DNA of 64,000 nucleotides, taken from positions 186,001 through 250,000 of the forward strand of contig JACKNG010000001.1 in the NCBI GenBank assembly GCA_024235015.1, in the 5' to 3' direction. The translations under genes were made by a program, and so were the position numbers. Of this stretch, positions 44,218 to 52,588 are shown piece after piece. The notes beneath the pieces were generated by a model that had not been told where the DNA came from, searched no databases, and saw nothing but the letters and a program-made list of their open reading frames with translations. How positions within the stretch are numbered: the first letter of the stretch is position 1; each line of letters starts with the position of its first letter. This DNA is from Gammaproteobacteria bacterium (GTDB lineage Bacteria; Pseudomonadota; Gammaproteobacteria; Ga0077536).

Positions 44218-45162
44218 TCACGGCCAGTCGGCCTGACGGGCGGCCAGGGCCGCGCAGGGCCGGTCCACTTCTTCGCGGCGCGCCGCCAGGGTCTCGATGA
44301 CCGCGGCCCCGCCGATGGTCGCGACGGCCGTGCCGAGGCGGGCCGCCCGCTGCAACAGGCGCCCGCTGTCGACCTCGACCGCCGGCGCGGTGAAAAGCCC
44401 GCTGACGGTGATGTCGTGCACGGCGTTCAAGCCGCCGATGCGTATGCCCTGGCGCGCCGTGGGGGTGAGATGCAGATCGAGCGTGCCGGCGACGAAATCG
44501 ATGCTGCCGCCGCCGGCGAGGCGCATGCGCCGCGTCCACAGTTGCACCAGCAGGGGCGCCGCGGCACGCCCGTCGACGACGTCGGCCCGCGCACGCAGGC
44601 AGGCCACGCGGCTGGTGTCGCCATCGCCGTGAAACGGGCTGAAGGCGTCGAACAGGGCACCGAACACGCTGCCGCCGGCGCGCTCGATACCGCGCTCGAT
44701 GGTGCCCTCGCCGTGATCGCGCACGTCGATGCGGCCGTTGGCGCTGGCCAGCAGGGCGCCGCGCGTGGCGCCGTGTCCGCGCAGGCGGAGCCGGACGTCG
44801 ATCGGCAGGGCGCGCACGTACCCGGTGAACAACCCGCTCGCGCCGAGGTCGACCGCGCCGAGATCCGCGGCCACGGTGGTGTCGCCATCGGGCTGGTGGT
44901 GTACGGAGAGCTCGGCCCGTCCGCCGGCGAAAGCGGCACTGCTGGCGGTGAGCTCGGCACCCTTGGTGTCGACGTGCAGCGCCGCGTGGACGTTCGTGGC
45001 GTCGCCGCCCGCCCACTCGATGCGCTCGGCGCTGAAGGCGATGGTGGCAGTGAGCCGTGCCAGCCACGCCGGCAACAAGGCCGGCTCGCCAGCGGCCGCG
45101 GTCTGCGCCGTCACCGGCGCGGTCACGCCGAAGAGCAACAGCGCGACCGGCGCCACCCTCAC
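44218..45162 (-). CDS. Exported AsmA-like (carboxy-terminal region) protein
   Basis: The 314-residue protein begins with a signal peptide (VRVAPVALLLFGVTAPVTAQT) at GTG 45162, which overlaps the rnd stop (GTGA). The body is beta-rich with phrases resembling the end of AsmA-family proteins: AAVDLGASGLFTGY-like strands, SIDFVAGTLDLHLTPTAR and IGGLNAVHDITVSGLFTAP. It ends with a helical segment, RLGTAVATIGGAAVIETLAAR. AsmA relatives form periplasmic bridges in phospholipid transport; this short version lacks the large repetitive body. Function is inferred from partial resemblance. Confidence 0.78.
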   Translation of the reverse strand: MRVAPVALLLFGVTAPVTAQTAAAGEPALLPAWLARLTATIAFSAERIEWAGGDATNVHAALHVDTKGAELTASSAAFAGGRAELSVHHQPDGDTTVAADLGAVDLGASGLFTGYVRALPIDVRLRLRGHGATRGALLASANGRIDVRDHGEGTIERGIERAGGSVFGALFDAFSPFHGDGDTSRVACLRARADVVDGRAAAPLLVQLWTRRMRLAGGGSIDFVAGTLDLHLTPTARQGIRIGGLNAVHDITVSGLFTAPAVEVDSGRLLQRAARLGTAVATIGGAAVIETLAARREEVDRPCAALAARQADWP

Positions 45163-46277
45163 GACGTGGCCGTCCCCCGGTAGGCGTCGACCAGGTCGGC
45201 GAGCACCTCGCCACGCCAGCCTTCTGCGACCCGCTCGGGCACCTGGCCGGCGACGATCTGCTCCACCTCGCGCCGTGTCAGCAGAACGGCCGGCGCGATA
45301 GCGAGCCCTTCGGCGCGCTCGCGCACGGCCGCGGCACAGGCCTTGATGCGCTGGCGCGCGGCGGCATCGGGCGGCGGGCGCACGTCGACCTGCGCGGCCA
45401 GGGCCGGGTCGGCTTCGCGCACGATGGCCAGGGCTTCGTCGCCGTGGCGCCGCACGAAGGCCGGGTTGTCGGGCAGGGCCGCGGCGAGCTGGCCGGGGGT
45501 GGCCGGTGCGGCGGCCGCGATGGCGAGCAATTCGGCGTCCTTCAGGACCCAGTTGCGCGGCAGGTTGCGACTCTGCGCACGGGTTTCGCGCCAGGTCGCG
45601 AGGGCGACGGCGCCAGCCCGGGCCGGCGGCGCCAGGCCGGCCAGGCCCTTGACCCGTTCCCAGGCCAGCTCGACCGGCGGCGCATAGAGGGCCGGGTCGG
45701 CCAGCGCCGCGCAGTCCTCGGCGTACCAGTGCAGACGCCCGAGCCCGGCCAGCCGTTCGCGCAGGTTTGCTTCGACCGCCTCGAGGTGACGGACGTCGTC
45801 GGCGGCGTAGGCCAGTTGGCGCGCGCTGAGCGGCCGGCGGCGCCAGTCCGTACGCGTCTGGCTCTTGTCGAGTTCGTAGCCGAGCAGTTGCAGGACGAGG
45901 TCGGCGTAACCGATCTGCTCGTGGAAGCCGGCCAGTGCTGCAGCCACCTGGGTGTCGGCGAGTGTCGCCGTGCACGGCACCCCGGCCTGGTACAGCACCT
46001 CGAGGTCCTGGCGCGCGGCATGCATGACGAGGCGTCGCCGCGAATCCCCCAACAGCCCCCCGAGCGGCGCCAGGTCCGCCATGCCGAGGGGGTCGATGCA
46101 GGCCACGCGCCCGTCGACCGCAGCCTGCGCCAGGCACAGCTCCGCGTAGTAGGTGCGCTGGCGTTCGAACTCGGTGTCGAACGCGACCGTCGCGGCCGGC
46201 GGCGCCGCCGCACACCAGCTGGCGAGCTCGGCGGCGTCGGTGATCAGGAGGTGGTTCTCGGGACTGGAATCGGGCAT
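45159..46277 (-). CDS. rnd: Ribonuclease D
   Basis: The 372-residue protein is RNase D, a 3'-5' exonuclease used in tRNA 3'-end maturation. DEDD residues are visible in VAFDTEFERQ, MHAARQDLEVL and YAADDVRHLEA, and two HRDC-like helical regions follow from about residue 205. The start at ATG 46277 gives MPDSSPENHLLITDAAEL. It is translationally coupled to the AsmA-like gene downstream and diverges from the prc gene. Confidence 0.95.
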   Translation of the reverse strand: MPDSSPENHLLITDAAELASWCAAAPPAATVAFDTEFERQRTYYAELCLAQAAVDGRVACIDPLGMADLAPLGGLLGDSRRRLVMHAARQDLEVLYQAGVPCTATLADTQVAAALAGFHEQIGYADLVLQLLGYELDKSQTRTDWRRRPLSARQLAYAADDVRHLEAVEANLRERLAGLGRLHWYAEDCAALADPALYAPPVELAWERVKGLAGLAPPARAGAVALATWRETRAQSRNLPRNWVLKDAELLAIAAAAPATPGQLAAALPDNPAFVRRHGDEALAIVREADPALAAQVDVRPPPDAAARQRIKACAAAVRERAEGLAIAPAVLLTRREVEQIVAGQVPERVAEGWRGEVLADLVDAYRGTATS

Positions 46278-46423
46278 ATCTGTGGAGTCGTCGCGACGGG
46301 GCGCCTGCTGGGCGCTGCATTATGCCCGGGAACCCTCCGCCACGGCCGGCCTCCAAGCAAATGCGCTACACTGTCCGGCCCGCAACGGCGGTCGTTGGCG
46401 CCGTTTGCGATGCCGGAGACGTC

Positions 46424-48622
46424 ATGACCATTCGACCGCCGATTCGATCTTCGTTCCGAGCGCTGTTCGCGCTGTTGTTGCTGCTGGTGGCGCTCGGCGC
46501 ACAGGCCAACGCGCCCGTGGTCGCGCTGGAAGACCTCCACCCGTTGCCCGAGCATCGTCGCGCGACCCGCCTGATCACCCACGTCATCGCCAATTACCAC
46601 TATCGCAAGGTAATGCTGGACGATGCCCTGTCGCGCGTCATCCTCGAACGCTACATCGACGCCCTCGACCCGACCCGCAGCTACCTGCTGGCCAGTGACA
46701 TCGCCGAGTTCGACAAGCACGCCACGCGCATCGACGACTACCTGCGCAGCTCGAGCCTCGACCCGCTGTTCGACATGTTCGTCCGCTTCCGCGAGCGCCT
46801 GCGCGAACGCGTCGAGTATGCCGTCGCCGAACTCGACGAGCCGATGGATTTCACCGTCGACGAGAGCATCGATTTCGATCGCGAGGACGCGCCGTGGGCG
46901 ACCAGCACCGCCGAGCTCGACGAACTTTGGCGCAAGCGGGTCAAGAACGACATCCTCTCGCTGCGTCTCGCCGGCAAGGACGACGAGGACATCAACAAGA
47001 CCCTGCGCGACCGCTATACCGGGCTGTTCCGGCGCACCGCGCAGCTGACCAGCGACGACGTCTTCCAGACCCTGATCAACGCGTTCACCACGGCCATCGA
47101 TCCGCACACGGCCTATTTCTCGCCGCGCACCTCGGAGAACTTCAAGATTCGCATGAGCCTGTCACTCGAAGGCATCGGTGCAGTGCTGCAGAACGAGAAC
47201 GAAATGACCCTGGTACGCGAGGTGGTCACCGGGGGGCCGGCCGAACTCAGCGGCAAGCTGCACGCCGACGATCGCATCGTCGGCATCGGCCAGGACGCCG
47301 ACGGCCCGGTCGTCGACGTGGTCGGCTGGCGTCTCGACGACGTCGTCGACCTGATCCGCGGCCCCAAGGGTTCGACCGTGCGCCTCGAGGTCCTGCCCAA
47401 GGGCACGGCCGTCGACGGCCCGACCCAGGTCGTGTCGATCGTCCGTGACACCATCAAGCTCGAGGAGCAGGCCGCCAAGGGCTCGGTCCACGAGGTCGCC
47501 GGCGGGCTCAAGGTCGGCGTCATCGACGTGCCGACCTTCTACATGGATTTCGAGGCGCGCAGCGCCGGCGATCCCGACTACCGCAGCACCACCCGCGACG
47601 TCCGCGCCATCATCAAGGATCTCGTCGCCCAGGGCGTCAGCGGCCTGATCCTCGACCTGCGCTCGAACGGCGGCGGTTCGCTCAACGAGGCCACCGAGCT
47701 GACCGGCCTGTTCATCGACCACGGCCCGGTGGTCCAGGTGCGCGATTCGCAGGGCCGCGTGCAGATCGAGCGCGATACCGACGACGGCGTCGCCTACGCC
47801 GGCCCGCTGATGGTGCTGGTCGACCGCAACAGCGCCTCGGCCTCGGAGATCGTCGCCGGCGCCATCCAGGACTACCACCGCGGGCTCATCGTCGGCGAGC
47901 CGACCTTCGGCAAGGGCACCGTGCAGAACCTGGTCGATCTCAACCGCTTCGACCAGAGCATGGGCGGCAAACTCGGCCAGCTCAAGGCGACCATCGCGCA
48001 GTTCTTCCGCGTCAACGGCGGTTCGACCCAGCATCGCGGCGTACTGCCGGACATCGTGCTGCCGACGGTGATCAGCCAGGAGGATTACGGCGAGCGCTCG
48101 CTGGACAACGCCCTGCCCTGGGCCGCCATCGACCCGGCGCGTTACCGCGAGGTCGCGTTCGATGCCGCGGCCCTGCCAGTGGTACGCAGCGAGCACGAGA
48201 AGCGTGTTCTCACCGACCCGGCCTTCCGCGCCCTGCTCGACACCGAGAAGGCGATCAAGGAAGCGCGTGACAAGACCACCGTGTCGCTGGTCGAGAGCGT
48301 GCGCCGCGCCGAACACGACAAGGCGCGCGAAGAGCAGCGCGAGCGCGCCAACGCCATCCGCGTCGCCCACGGTCTGGACCCGCTGAGCGAAGACGACGAC
48401 ACCGCGAGCGAGGCGGATGACGAGCTGGCCGTGGCCGAGGACCCGCCCGCCGACGAAGCGCTCGACGTGGTCCTCGACGAGGCCGGGCTCATCCTGCGCG
48501 ACTGGATGACTGCAGTGGCACGCGACGACCAGCGCCTGGCCGACGGCGTGGCGCCGGATGCGCCCATCGAACTCGGCAAGACCCCGCCGTCGCCGCCGGC
48601 AGCCGGCGCACAATTGCACTGA
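46424..48622 (+). CDS. prc: Tail-specific periplasmic protease (Prc/Tsp, S41 family)
   Basis: The 732-residue protein has a signal peptide (MTIRPPIRSSFRALFALLLLLVALGAQA), an amino-terminal helical domain, a PDZ domain at about residues 245-340 (SLEGIGAVLQ onward), and the S41 catalytic core with Ser472 in SASASE and Lys497 in TFGKGTVQ. It degrades proteins by their carboxy-terminal tails and affects peptidoglycan hydrolase levels. ATG 46424 follows CGGAG. The C-terminal acidic extension (about residues 650-732) is somewhat unusual. It is convergent with the Mug-like gene. Confidence 0.96.
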   Translation: MTIRPPIRSSFRALFALLLLLVALGAQANAPVVALEDLHPLPEHRRATRLITHVIANYHYRKVMLDDALSRVILERYIDALDPTRSYLLASDIAEFDKHATRIDDYLRSSSLDPLFDMFVRFRERLRERVEYAVAELDEPMDFTVDESIDFDREDAPWATSTAELDELWRKRVKNDILSLRLAGKDDEDINKTLRDRYTGLFRRTAQLTSDDVFQTLINAFTTAIDPHTAYFSPRTSENFKIRMSLSLEGIGAVLQNENEMTLVREVVTGGPAELSGKLHADDRIVGIGQDADGPVVDVVGWRLDDVVDLIRGPKGSTVRLEVLPKGTAVDGPTQVVSIVRDTIKLEEQAAKGSVHEVAGGLKVGVIDVPTFYMDFEARSAGDPDYRSTTRDVRAIIKDLVAQGVSGLILDLRSNGGGSLNEATELTGLFIDHGPVVQVRDSQGRVQIERDTDDGVAYAGPLMVLVDRNSASASEIVAGAIQDYHRGLIVGEPTFGKGTVQNLVDLNRFDQSMGGKLGQLKATIAQFFRVNGGSTQHRGVLPDIVLPTVISQEDYGERSLDNALPWAAIDPARYREVAFDAAALPVVRSEHEKRVLTDPAFRALLDTEKAIKEARDKTTVSLVESVRRAEHDKAREEQRERANAIRVAHGLDPLSEDDDTASEADDELAVAEDPPADEALDVVLDEAGLILRDWMTAVARDDQRLADGVAPDAPIELGKTPPSPPAAGAQLH

Positions 48623-48703
48623 AGCGCGATCCGCGCGGCCCCACTTCGCCCCGCGTACCGCGCGGGCGGCCTCGCGCCCCTGCTTCCCCGGGCGCGGCCG
48701 GCT

Positions 48704-49246
48704 TCATGCCGCCAGGCAATCCGCCAGCGCGTCGTAATGCCGCGTGATGTCGGCGAGCGAGTAACGCGCGTTGGCCGGACTCGGGTTGGGCGTCACGTAA
48801 CAGCGCGCGCCGAACAGTACGAACGGCTGTGCACCCCACTCGCCCGGCACCTCGCCGGCGCCGGCGTGGCGGCAAAAGCCGCGCAGCGCGACCATGCCGT
48901 GGAACCACAACCACGCCGGGCGGTGGCGGGTGACGGTAGCGGCGAGCACCGGCGCCCACTGTTCGAAATCGGCCGCGCGCAGCTGGCGCATGCCCGGGGT
49001 GGGACGCTTGACCACGTCGGTGAAGCCGATGCCGTAGCGCTCGAGCAGCACGGCCATCGCGGCGACCCCGGGAACGAGCGCTTCGTCGACCAGGCGCGAC
49101 GCGTTGAGGGCCGGCCAGAAGCGGTTGCGCGGAAAGGCGAAGGGATAGCCCGCACGCACCGCGTGCAGCGACGGGTTGATGCCGACGGCGAGTACGCGCA
49201 GACCAGGACCGACGAAGTCCGGCAGGGTGTCCATCGTCGCGGTCAT
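48704..49246 (-). CDS. Mug/TDG-like mismatch-specific DNA glycosylase
   Basis: The 180-residue protein has the uracil-DNA-glycosylase fold signature of Mug: catalytic-loop Asn in VGINPSLHA near residue 20, and the NPSPANARYS loop that inserts into DNA near the end. FPRNRFWPALNAS is also family-typical. It removes uracil or ethenocytosine from G mismatches. ATG 49246 overlaps the stop of the transporter gene upstream (ATGA). A later ATG four codons in is also possible. The GINPS form replaces the E. coli GINPG. Confidence 0.9.
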   Translation of the reverse strand: MTATMDTLPDFVGPGLRVLAVGINPSLHAVRAGYPFAFPRNRFWPALNASRLVDEALVPGVAAMAVLLERYGIGFTDVVKRPTPGMRQLRAADFEQWAPVLAATVTRHRPAWLWFHGMVALRGFCRHAGAGEVPGEWGAQPFVLFGARCYVTPNPSPANARYSLADITRHYDALADCLAA

Positions 49247-50115
49247 TGCCAGGCCGTAAGCAGGATCACGCCACCCACCATGATGACGCCGGCGGCGAGG
49301 TTGCGTCCGAGCTGCGTTTCGCCGAACAGCAGCGCGCCGTAGACGAGGCCGAACAGCATGCTGGTGCGCTTGACCGCGATCATGTAAGCGACCTCGACCC
49401 GTTCGATGGCGATGAAATGCGCCAGCACCATGATCGCCATGGCACCGCTGACCAGGGCCGCGCCGAGCGGCCGTCGATGCACGATGGTGAACACGCGCCG
49501 CTGGCGCGCGAAGACCACGAGCGCCGTCGCGGCGGCCAGCACGGCGCTGTAGAACGGGCCGAACAGCGGCGCCGGCATGTACTGCATGGCGCCCTTGCCG
49601 AGGGTGGCGGTGATGCTGAAGATAACCGCGACGCCGAGCATCAGCCGCGGCCCCTGTTCGCGCAGGATGAAGCGGAACGGGGCCAGCTTGTCCGCGCGCC
49701 AGGTCGCGCCGTCGAGGTTGAGCAGGTAGGCGCCCAGGCTGACGAGCACGATGCCGGCCAGGCCGTGCGCGGGGATGGCCTCGCCCAGCAGCAACCAGCC
49801 GGAGGCTGCCGTCAGTACCGGGGTGAAAGCGAGATACGGCAAAGTGTGACTGAACGGCGCGGCCGTGATGGCGCGCACGTAGAGGTAGATCGCGGCGATG
49901 TCGAGCGGGATCAGGGTCCCCAGCCACGGCCAGAAATGCCACGAGGTCGGCGCTTCGTAGGTGAGCGCGAGCCACGGCAGCAAGGCCATGCCGCTCAACA
50001 CGAAACGCACGACGACGCTGTCCCACACCCCGGCATCGGCGAAGAACTTCTTGGTCGCGGCATCTGCGCTGGCAAAGGCGAAGGCGCTCAGCAGGGTCAG
50101 CAGGAACCAGTCCAT
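49243..50115 (-). CDS. EamA-family (DMT) transporter
   Basis: The 290-residue protein has ten hydrophobic segments in two five-helix halves, the layout of EamA/RhaT-type drug/metabolite transporters; the second half begins near residue 150. The PFSHTLPYLAFTPVLTAASGWLLLGE region and RTSMLFGLVYGALLFGE near the end are paired family motifs. It exports small metabolites, but the substrate is unknown. It is coupled to the Mug-like gene by a four-base overlap and diverges from the deacetylase gene. Confidence 0.92.
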   Translation of the reverse strand: MDWFLLTLLSAFAFASADAATKKFFADAGVWDSVVVRFVLSGMALLPWLALTYEAPTSWHFWPWLGTLIPLDIAAIYLYVRAITAAPFSHTLPYLAFTPVLTAASGWLLLGEAIPAHGLAGIVLVSLGAYLLNLDGATWRADKLAPFRFILREQGPRLMLGVAVIFSITATLGKGAMQYMPAPLFGPFYSAVLAAATALVVFARQRRVFTIVHRRPLGAALVSGAMAIMVLAHFIAIERVEVAYMIAVKRTSMLFGLVYGALLFGETQLGRNLAAGVIMVGGVILLTAWQ

Positions 50116-50194
50116 GGCCGCATCTTAACGGCGCCGTGGCCCTGCGCTAGGATGCCCGCTCGGCACAGCTTCCCTCCATGCCCTGCGGACGCCC

Positions 50195-51139
50195 ATGCAC
50201 ACCGGCCTCGTCTACGATTCCCGTTTCCGCGACCACGACACCGGTCCCTATCACCCGGAGCAGCCGGCGCGCATGGATGCCGCCCTCGCGGCCATCGAGC
50301 AGGCGCCGTGGCAGCAGCAGTTGCACCGCCTGGCGACCCGCGCCGCCGACATCACCGACGTCGAACGCTGTCATCGCCTCGATTACATCCGCCGTGCGCA
50401 GCGCGAGTGCGCCGCCGGCGCGCCGTTCATCGACACCACCGACGTGACCATCTCGGCCGCCTCCTGCGACGTCGCCCTGCTCGCCGCCGGCGCCCCGCTG
50501 GTCCTCGCCGACGCCCTGGTCGCCGGCGAAATCGACAACGGCTTCGCCCTGGTGCGCCCGCCCGGGCACCATGCCGAGCGCGCCGCTGCGATGGGCTTCT
50601 GCCTGTTCAACAACGTCGCCATCCTCGCGCGCTACCTGCAGCGCGTGCACGGCCTCGACAAGATCGCCATCCTCGACTGGGACGTGCACCACGGCAACGG
50701 TACCCAGCACTGTTTCGAGGAAGATCCCAGCGTGCTCTACGTGAGCCTGCACCAGTATCCCTACTACCCGGGTACCGGCGCCTACTCCGAGACCGGCATC
50801 GGGCGCGGCGCGGGGTCGGTGCTCAACTGCCCGATGCCGGCCGGCGCCACCGACAGCGCCTACGAGCGCGCATTCCAGGAGCAGGTGCTGCCGACCCTGG
50901 ACCTGTTCAAACCCGAGTGCCTGATCGTGTCGGCGGGCTTCGACGGCCACCGCGACGACCCCCTGGCCGACATCCAGTTGTCGACCGAGATGTACGGCTG
51001 GATGAGCGAGCGGGTGCTGGAGACGGCCGACCTGCACTGCGAGGGACGCCTGCTCTCGGTGCTGGAAGGCGGTTACAACCTCGATCGGCTCGGCGAGTGC
51101 GTGTCGCTGCACCTCGCCCATCTCGCCGGCGTCGCCTGA
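50195..51139 (+). CDS. Histone-deacetylase-family protein (acetoin utilisation/acetylpolyamine amidohydrolase type)
   Basis: The 314-residue protein has the zinc deacetylase motifs: LVRPPGHHAE, WDVHHGNGTQ (Asp and His metal ligands), SAGFDGHRDDPLA (second Asp) and LEGGYN (Gly/Tyr for catalysis). Bacterial members deacetylate polyamines, protein lysines or small molecules. ATG 50195 precedes HTGLVYDSRFRDHD, the usual family start. It stands alone between a divergent transporter and a convergent enoyl-CoA hydratase. Confidence 0.95.
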   Translation: MHTGLVYDSRFRDHDTGPYHPEQPARMDAALAAIEQAPWQQQLHRLATRAADITDVERCHRLDYIRRAQRECAAGAPFIDTTDVTISAASCDVALLAAGAPLVLADALVAGEIDNGFALVRPPGHHAERAAAMGFCLFNNVAILARYLQRVHGLDKIAILDWDVHHGNGTQHCFEEDPSVLYVSLHQYPYYPGTGAYSETGIGRGAGSVLNCPMPAGATDSAYERAFQEQVLPTLDLFKPECLIVSAGFDGHRDDPLADIQLSTEMYGWMSERVLETADLHCEGRLLSVLEGGYNLDRLGECVSLHLAHLAGVA

Positions 51140-51244
51140 CGGCGTCGCGCAACGCGCCCGCCGGCGCGCCGTGGCAGCGAGCGCCGGCCCGGTAGTCCTG
51201 GCGCGTCGCCCCCGCGCGGTCCTTGCCGTCGCGGCTGGCCGCGC

Positions 51245-52030
51245 TCAGGGCAGCGGTTTGCCGCGCCCGGCGAAGAACGCCGCGATGGCGCGCTGCGGCT
51301 CGTCGCCGGCCTCGTAGGCGCGCACGAAGGCGTCGACGCCGCGTTCGATGCCGAGCGAGACGGGCAGGTCCTCCCACGACAGGAACAGCGCCTTCTGGGC
51401 CGCGATCGCACCCGGCGTACCGGCGGCGATGTCGGCGGCGATGGCGTGGGCGAGCGCGCTGAGTTCGCCCGTGTCGACGAGGTGCTGGAGCAGGCCGACG
51501 GCGCGCGACTCGCCGGCGTCGATGATGTGCCCGCGCAGCATGAGTTCACGCGCCTTGCCCCAGCCGATCAGGCCGGGCAACAGCGCCGCCTCGACCACCG
51601 ACGGCACGCCGACGCGGACCTCGGGCATGCCGCAACGGACCGAGTGGTCGCCGATGCGAATGTCGCAGGCGGCCGCGATCTCGAGCCCGGCGCCGAGACA
51701 GAAGCCCTGCATGACCGCGATCACCGGCACCGGCGCCTGGCGCAGCGCCGCGCAGAATTCGTGGACCGCACGGATGAACGACTCGGCCTTGCCCGCGTCC
51801 AGCGCGTGCAGGGCGGCGAGGTTGGCACCGCCGACGAAGGCGCGCTGGTCCTGGCCGTGCAGCAGCACGCACCGCAGGTCCGGCGTCGCCGCCAGGCTGG
51901 CGAAGGCCGCGGCGGCGTCGCGCAGGATGTGCTCGTCGACCAGGTTGAGGGCCTTGGCGCCGCGCAGGCCGACGTCGGCGAGGCGCGCGCCGGCGACGGA
52001 TTCGAAGCGGATTTCGAGGGCATCGGACAT
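51245..52030 (-). CDS. Enoyl-CoA hydratase/isomerase family protein
   Basis: The 261-residue protein has the crotonase fold: oxyanion Gly in AFVGGANLAAL, then PVIAVMQGFCLGAGLEIAAACD and a second oxyanion residue in MPEVRVGVPSVVEA. The catalytic Glu of true hydratases is present in the latter (PEVRVG), while the other is less clear. It acts on enoyl-CoA or related thioesters. ATG 52030 is chosen because upstream sequence overlaps the molybdenum-hydroxylase promoter. It is isolated from other beta-oxidation genes. Confidence 0.9.
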   Translation of the reverse strand: MSDALEIRFESVAGARLADVGLRGAKALNLVDEHILRDAAAAFASLAATPDLRCVLLHGQDQRAFVGGANLAALHALDAGKAESFIRAVHEFCAALRQAPVPVIAVMQGFCLGAGLEIAAACDIRIGDHSVRCGMPEVRVGVPSVVEAALLPGLIGWGKARELMLRGHIIDAGESRAVGLLQHLVDTGELSALAHAIAADIAAGTPGAIAAQKALFLSWEDLPVSLGIERGVDAFVRAYEAGDEPQRAIAAFFAGRGKPLP

Positions 52031-52123
52031 GCGGTCTGACTCCGTGGGGTAAGGCGCCGGCGGCCGCGGCGACCAGCGGCCACCATTCTGGACAAGCCCC
52101 CGCCGCGACGCTAGCGTGGCCCC

Positions 52124-52588
52124 ATGACGTTCACGCTCGCCATCAACGGCCGCGAGTACCTCGTGGAGAGCGAGCCCGAGGTGCCGCTGCTGTGGATCCT
52201 GCGCGACGTGCTCGGTCTCACCGGCACCAAGTTCGGTTGCGGCGTGGCCGCCTGCGGCGCCTGCACCGTGCACGTCGACGGCCGCGCCATGCGCACCTGC
52301 ACGCTGCCGGTGGCGGCCGTCGCCGACAAGACCATCACCACCATCGAGGGCCTCGACGATGCCGTCGGCACCGCCCTGCGCGCCGCCTGGCTGAGCCACC
52401 AGGTCCCGCAATGCGGTTACTGCCAGTCGGGCATGCTGATGTCCGCCGCGGCGCTGCTCGCGACGCAACCGCGGCCGAGCGATGCCGAGATCGATCGCAC
52501 CCTCACCAACATCTGTCGCTGCGGCACCTACCAGCGCATCCGGCGCGCCATTCACGCCGCTGCCGCCACCCTCGGCGGCGCGGCGTGA
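52124..52588 (+). CDS. (2Fe-2S) small subunit of a xanthine-dehydrogenase-family hydroxylase
   Basis: The 154-residue protein has two iron-sulfur sites: a plant-type set in GCGVAACGACTVHVDG and a second helical set in CGYCQSGM and CRCGTYQRI. This is the small-subunit layout of isoquinoline 1-oxidoreductase (IorA) and nicotinate/aldehyde oxidoreductases lacking a separate FAD subunit. It passes electrons from the molybdenum subunit to an acceptor. The large-subunit gene overlaps it (GTGA) immediately downstream. Confidence 0.95.
   Translation: MTFTLAINGREYLVESEPEVPLLWILRDVLGLTGTKFGCGVAACGACTVHVDGRAMRTCTLPVAAVADKTITTIEGLDDAVGTALRAAWLSHQVPQCGYCQSGMLMSAAALLATQPRPSDAEIDRTLTNICRCGTYQRIRRAIHAAAATLGGAA

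Noticed and set aside
50195..51139. A eukaryote-like histone deacetylase as evidence of gene transfer
   Set aside because: HDAC-fold deacetylases are common in bacteria, and base composition matches the neighbouring genes.
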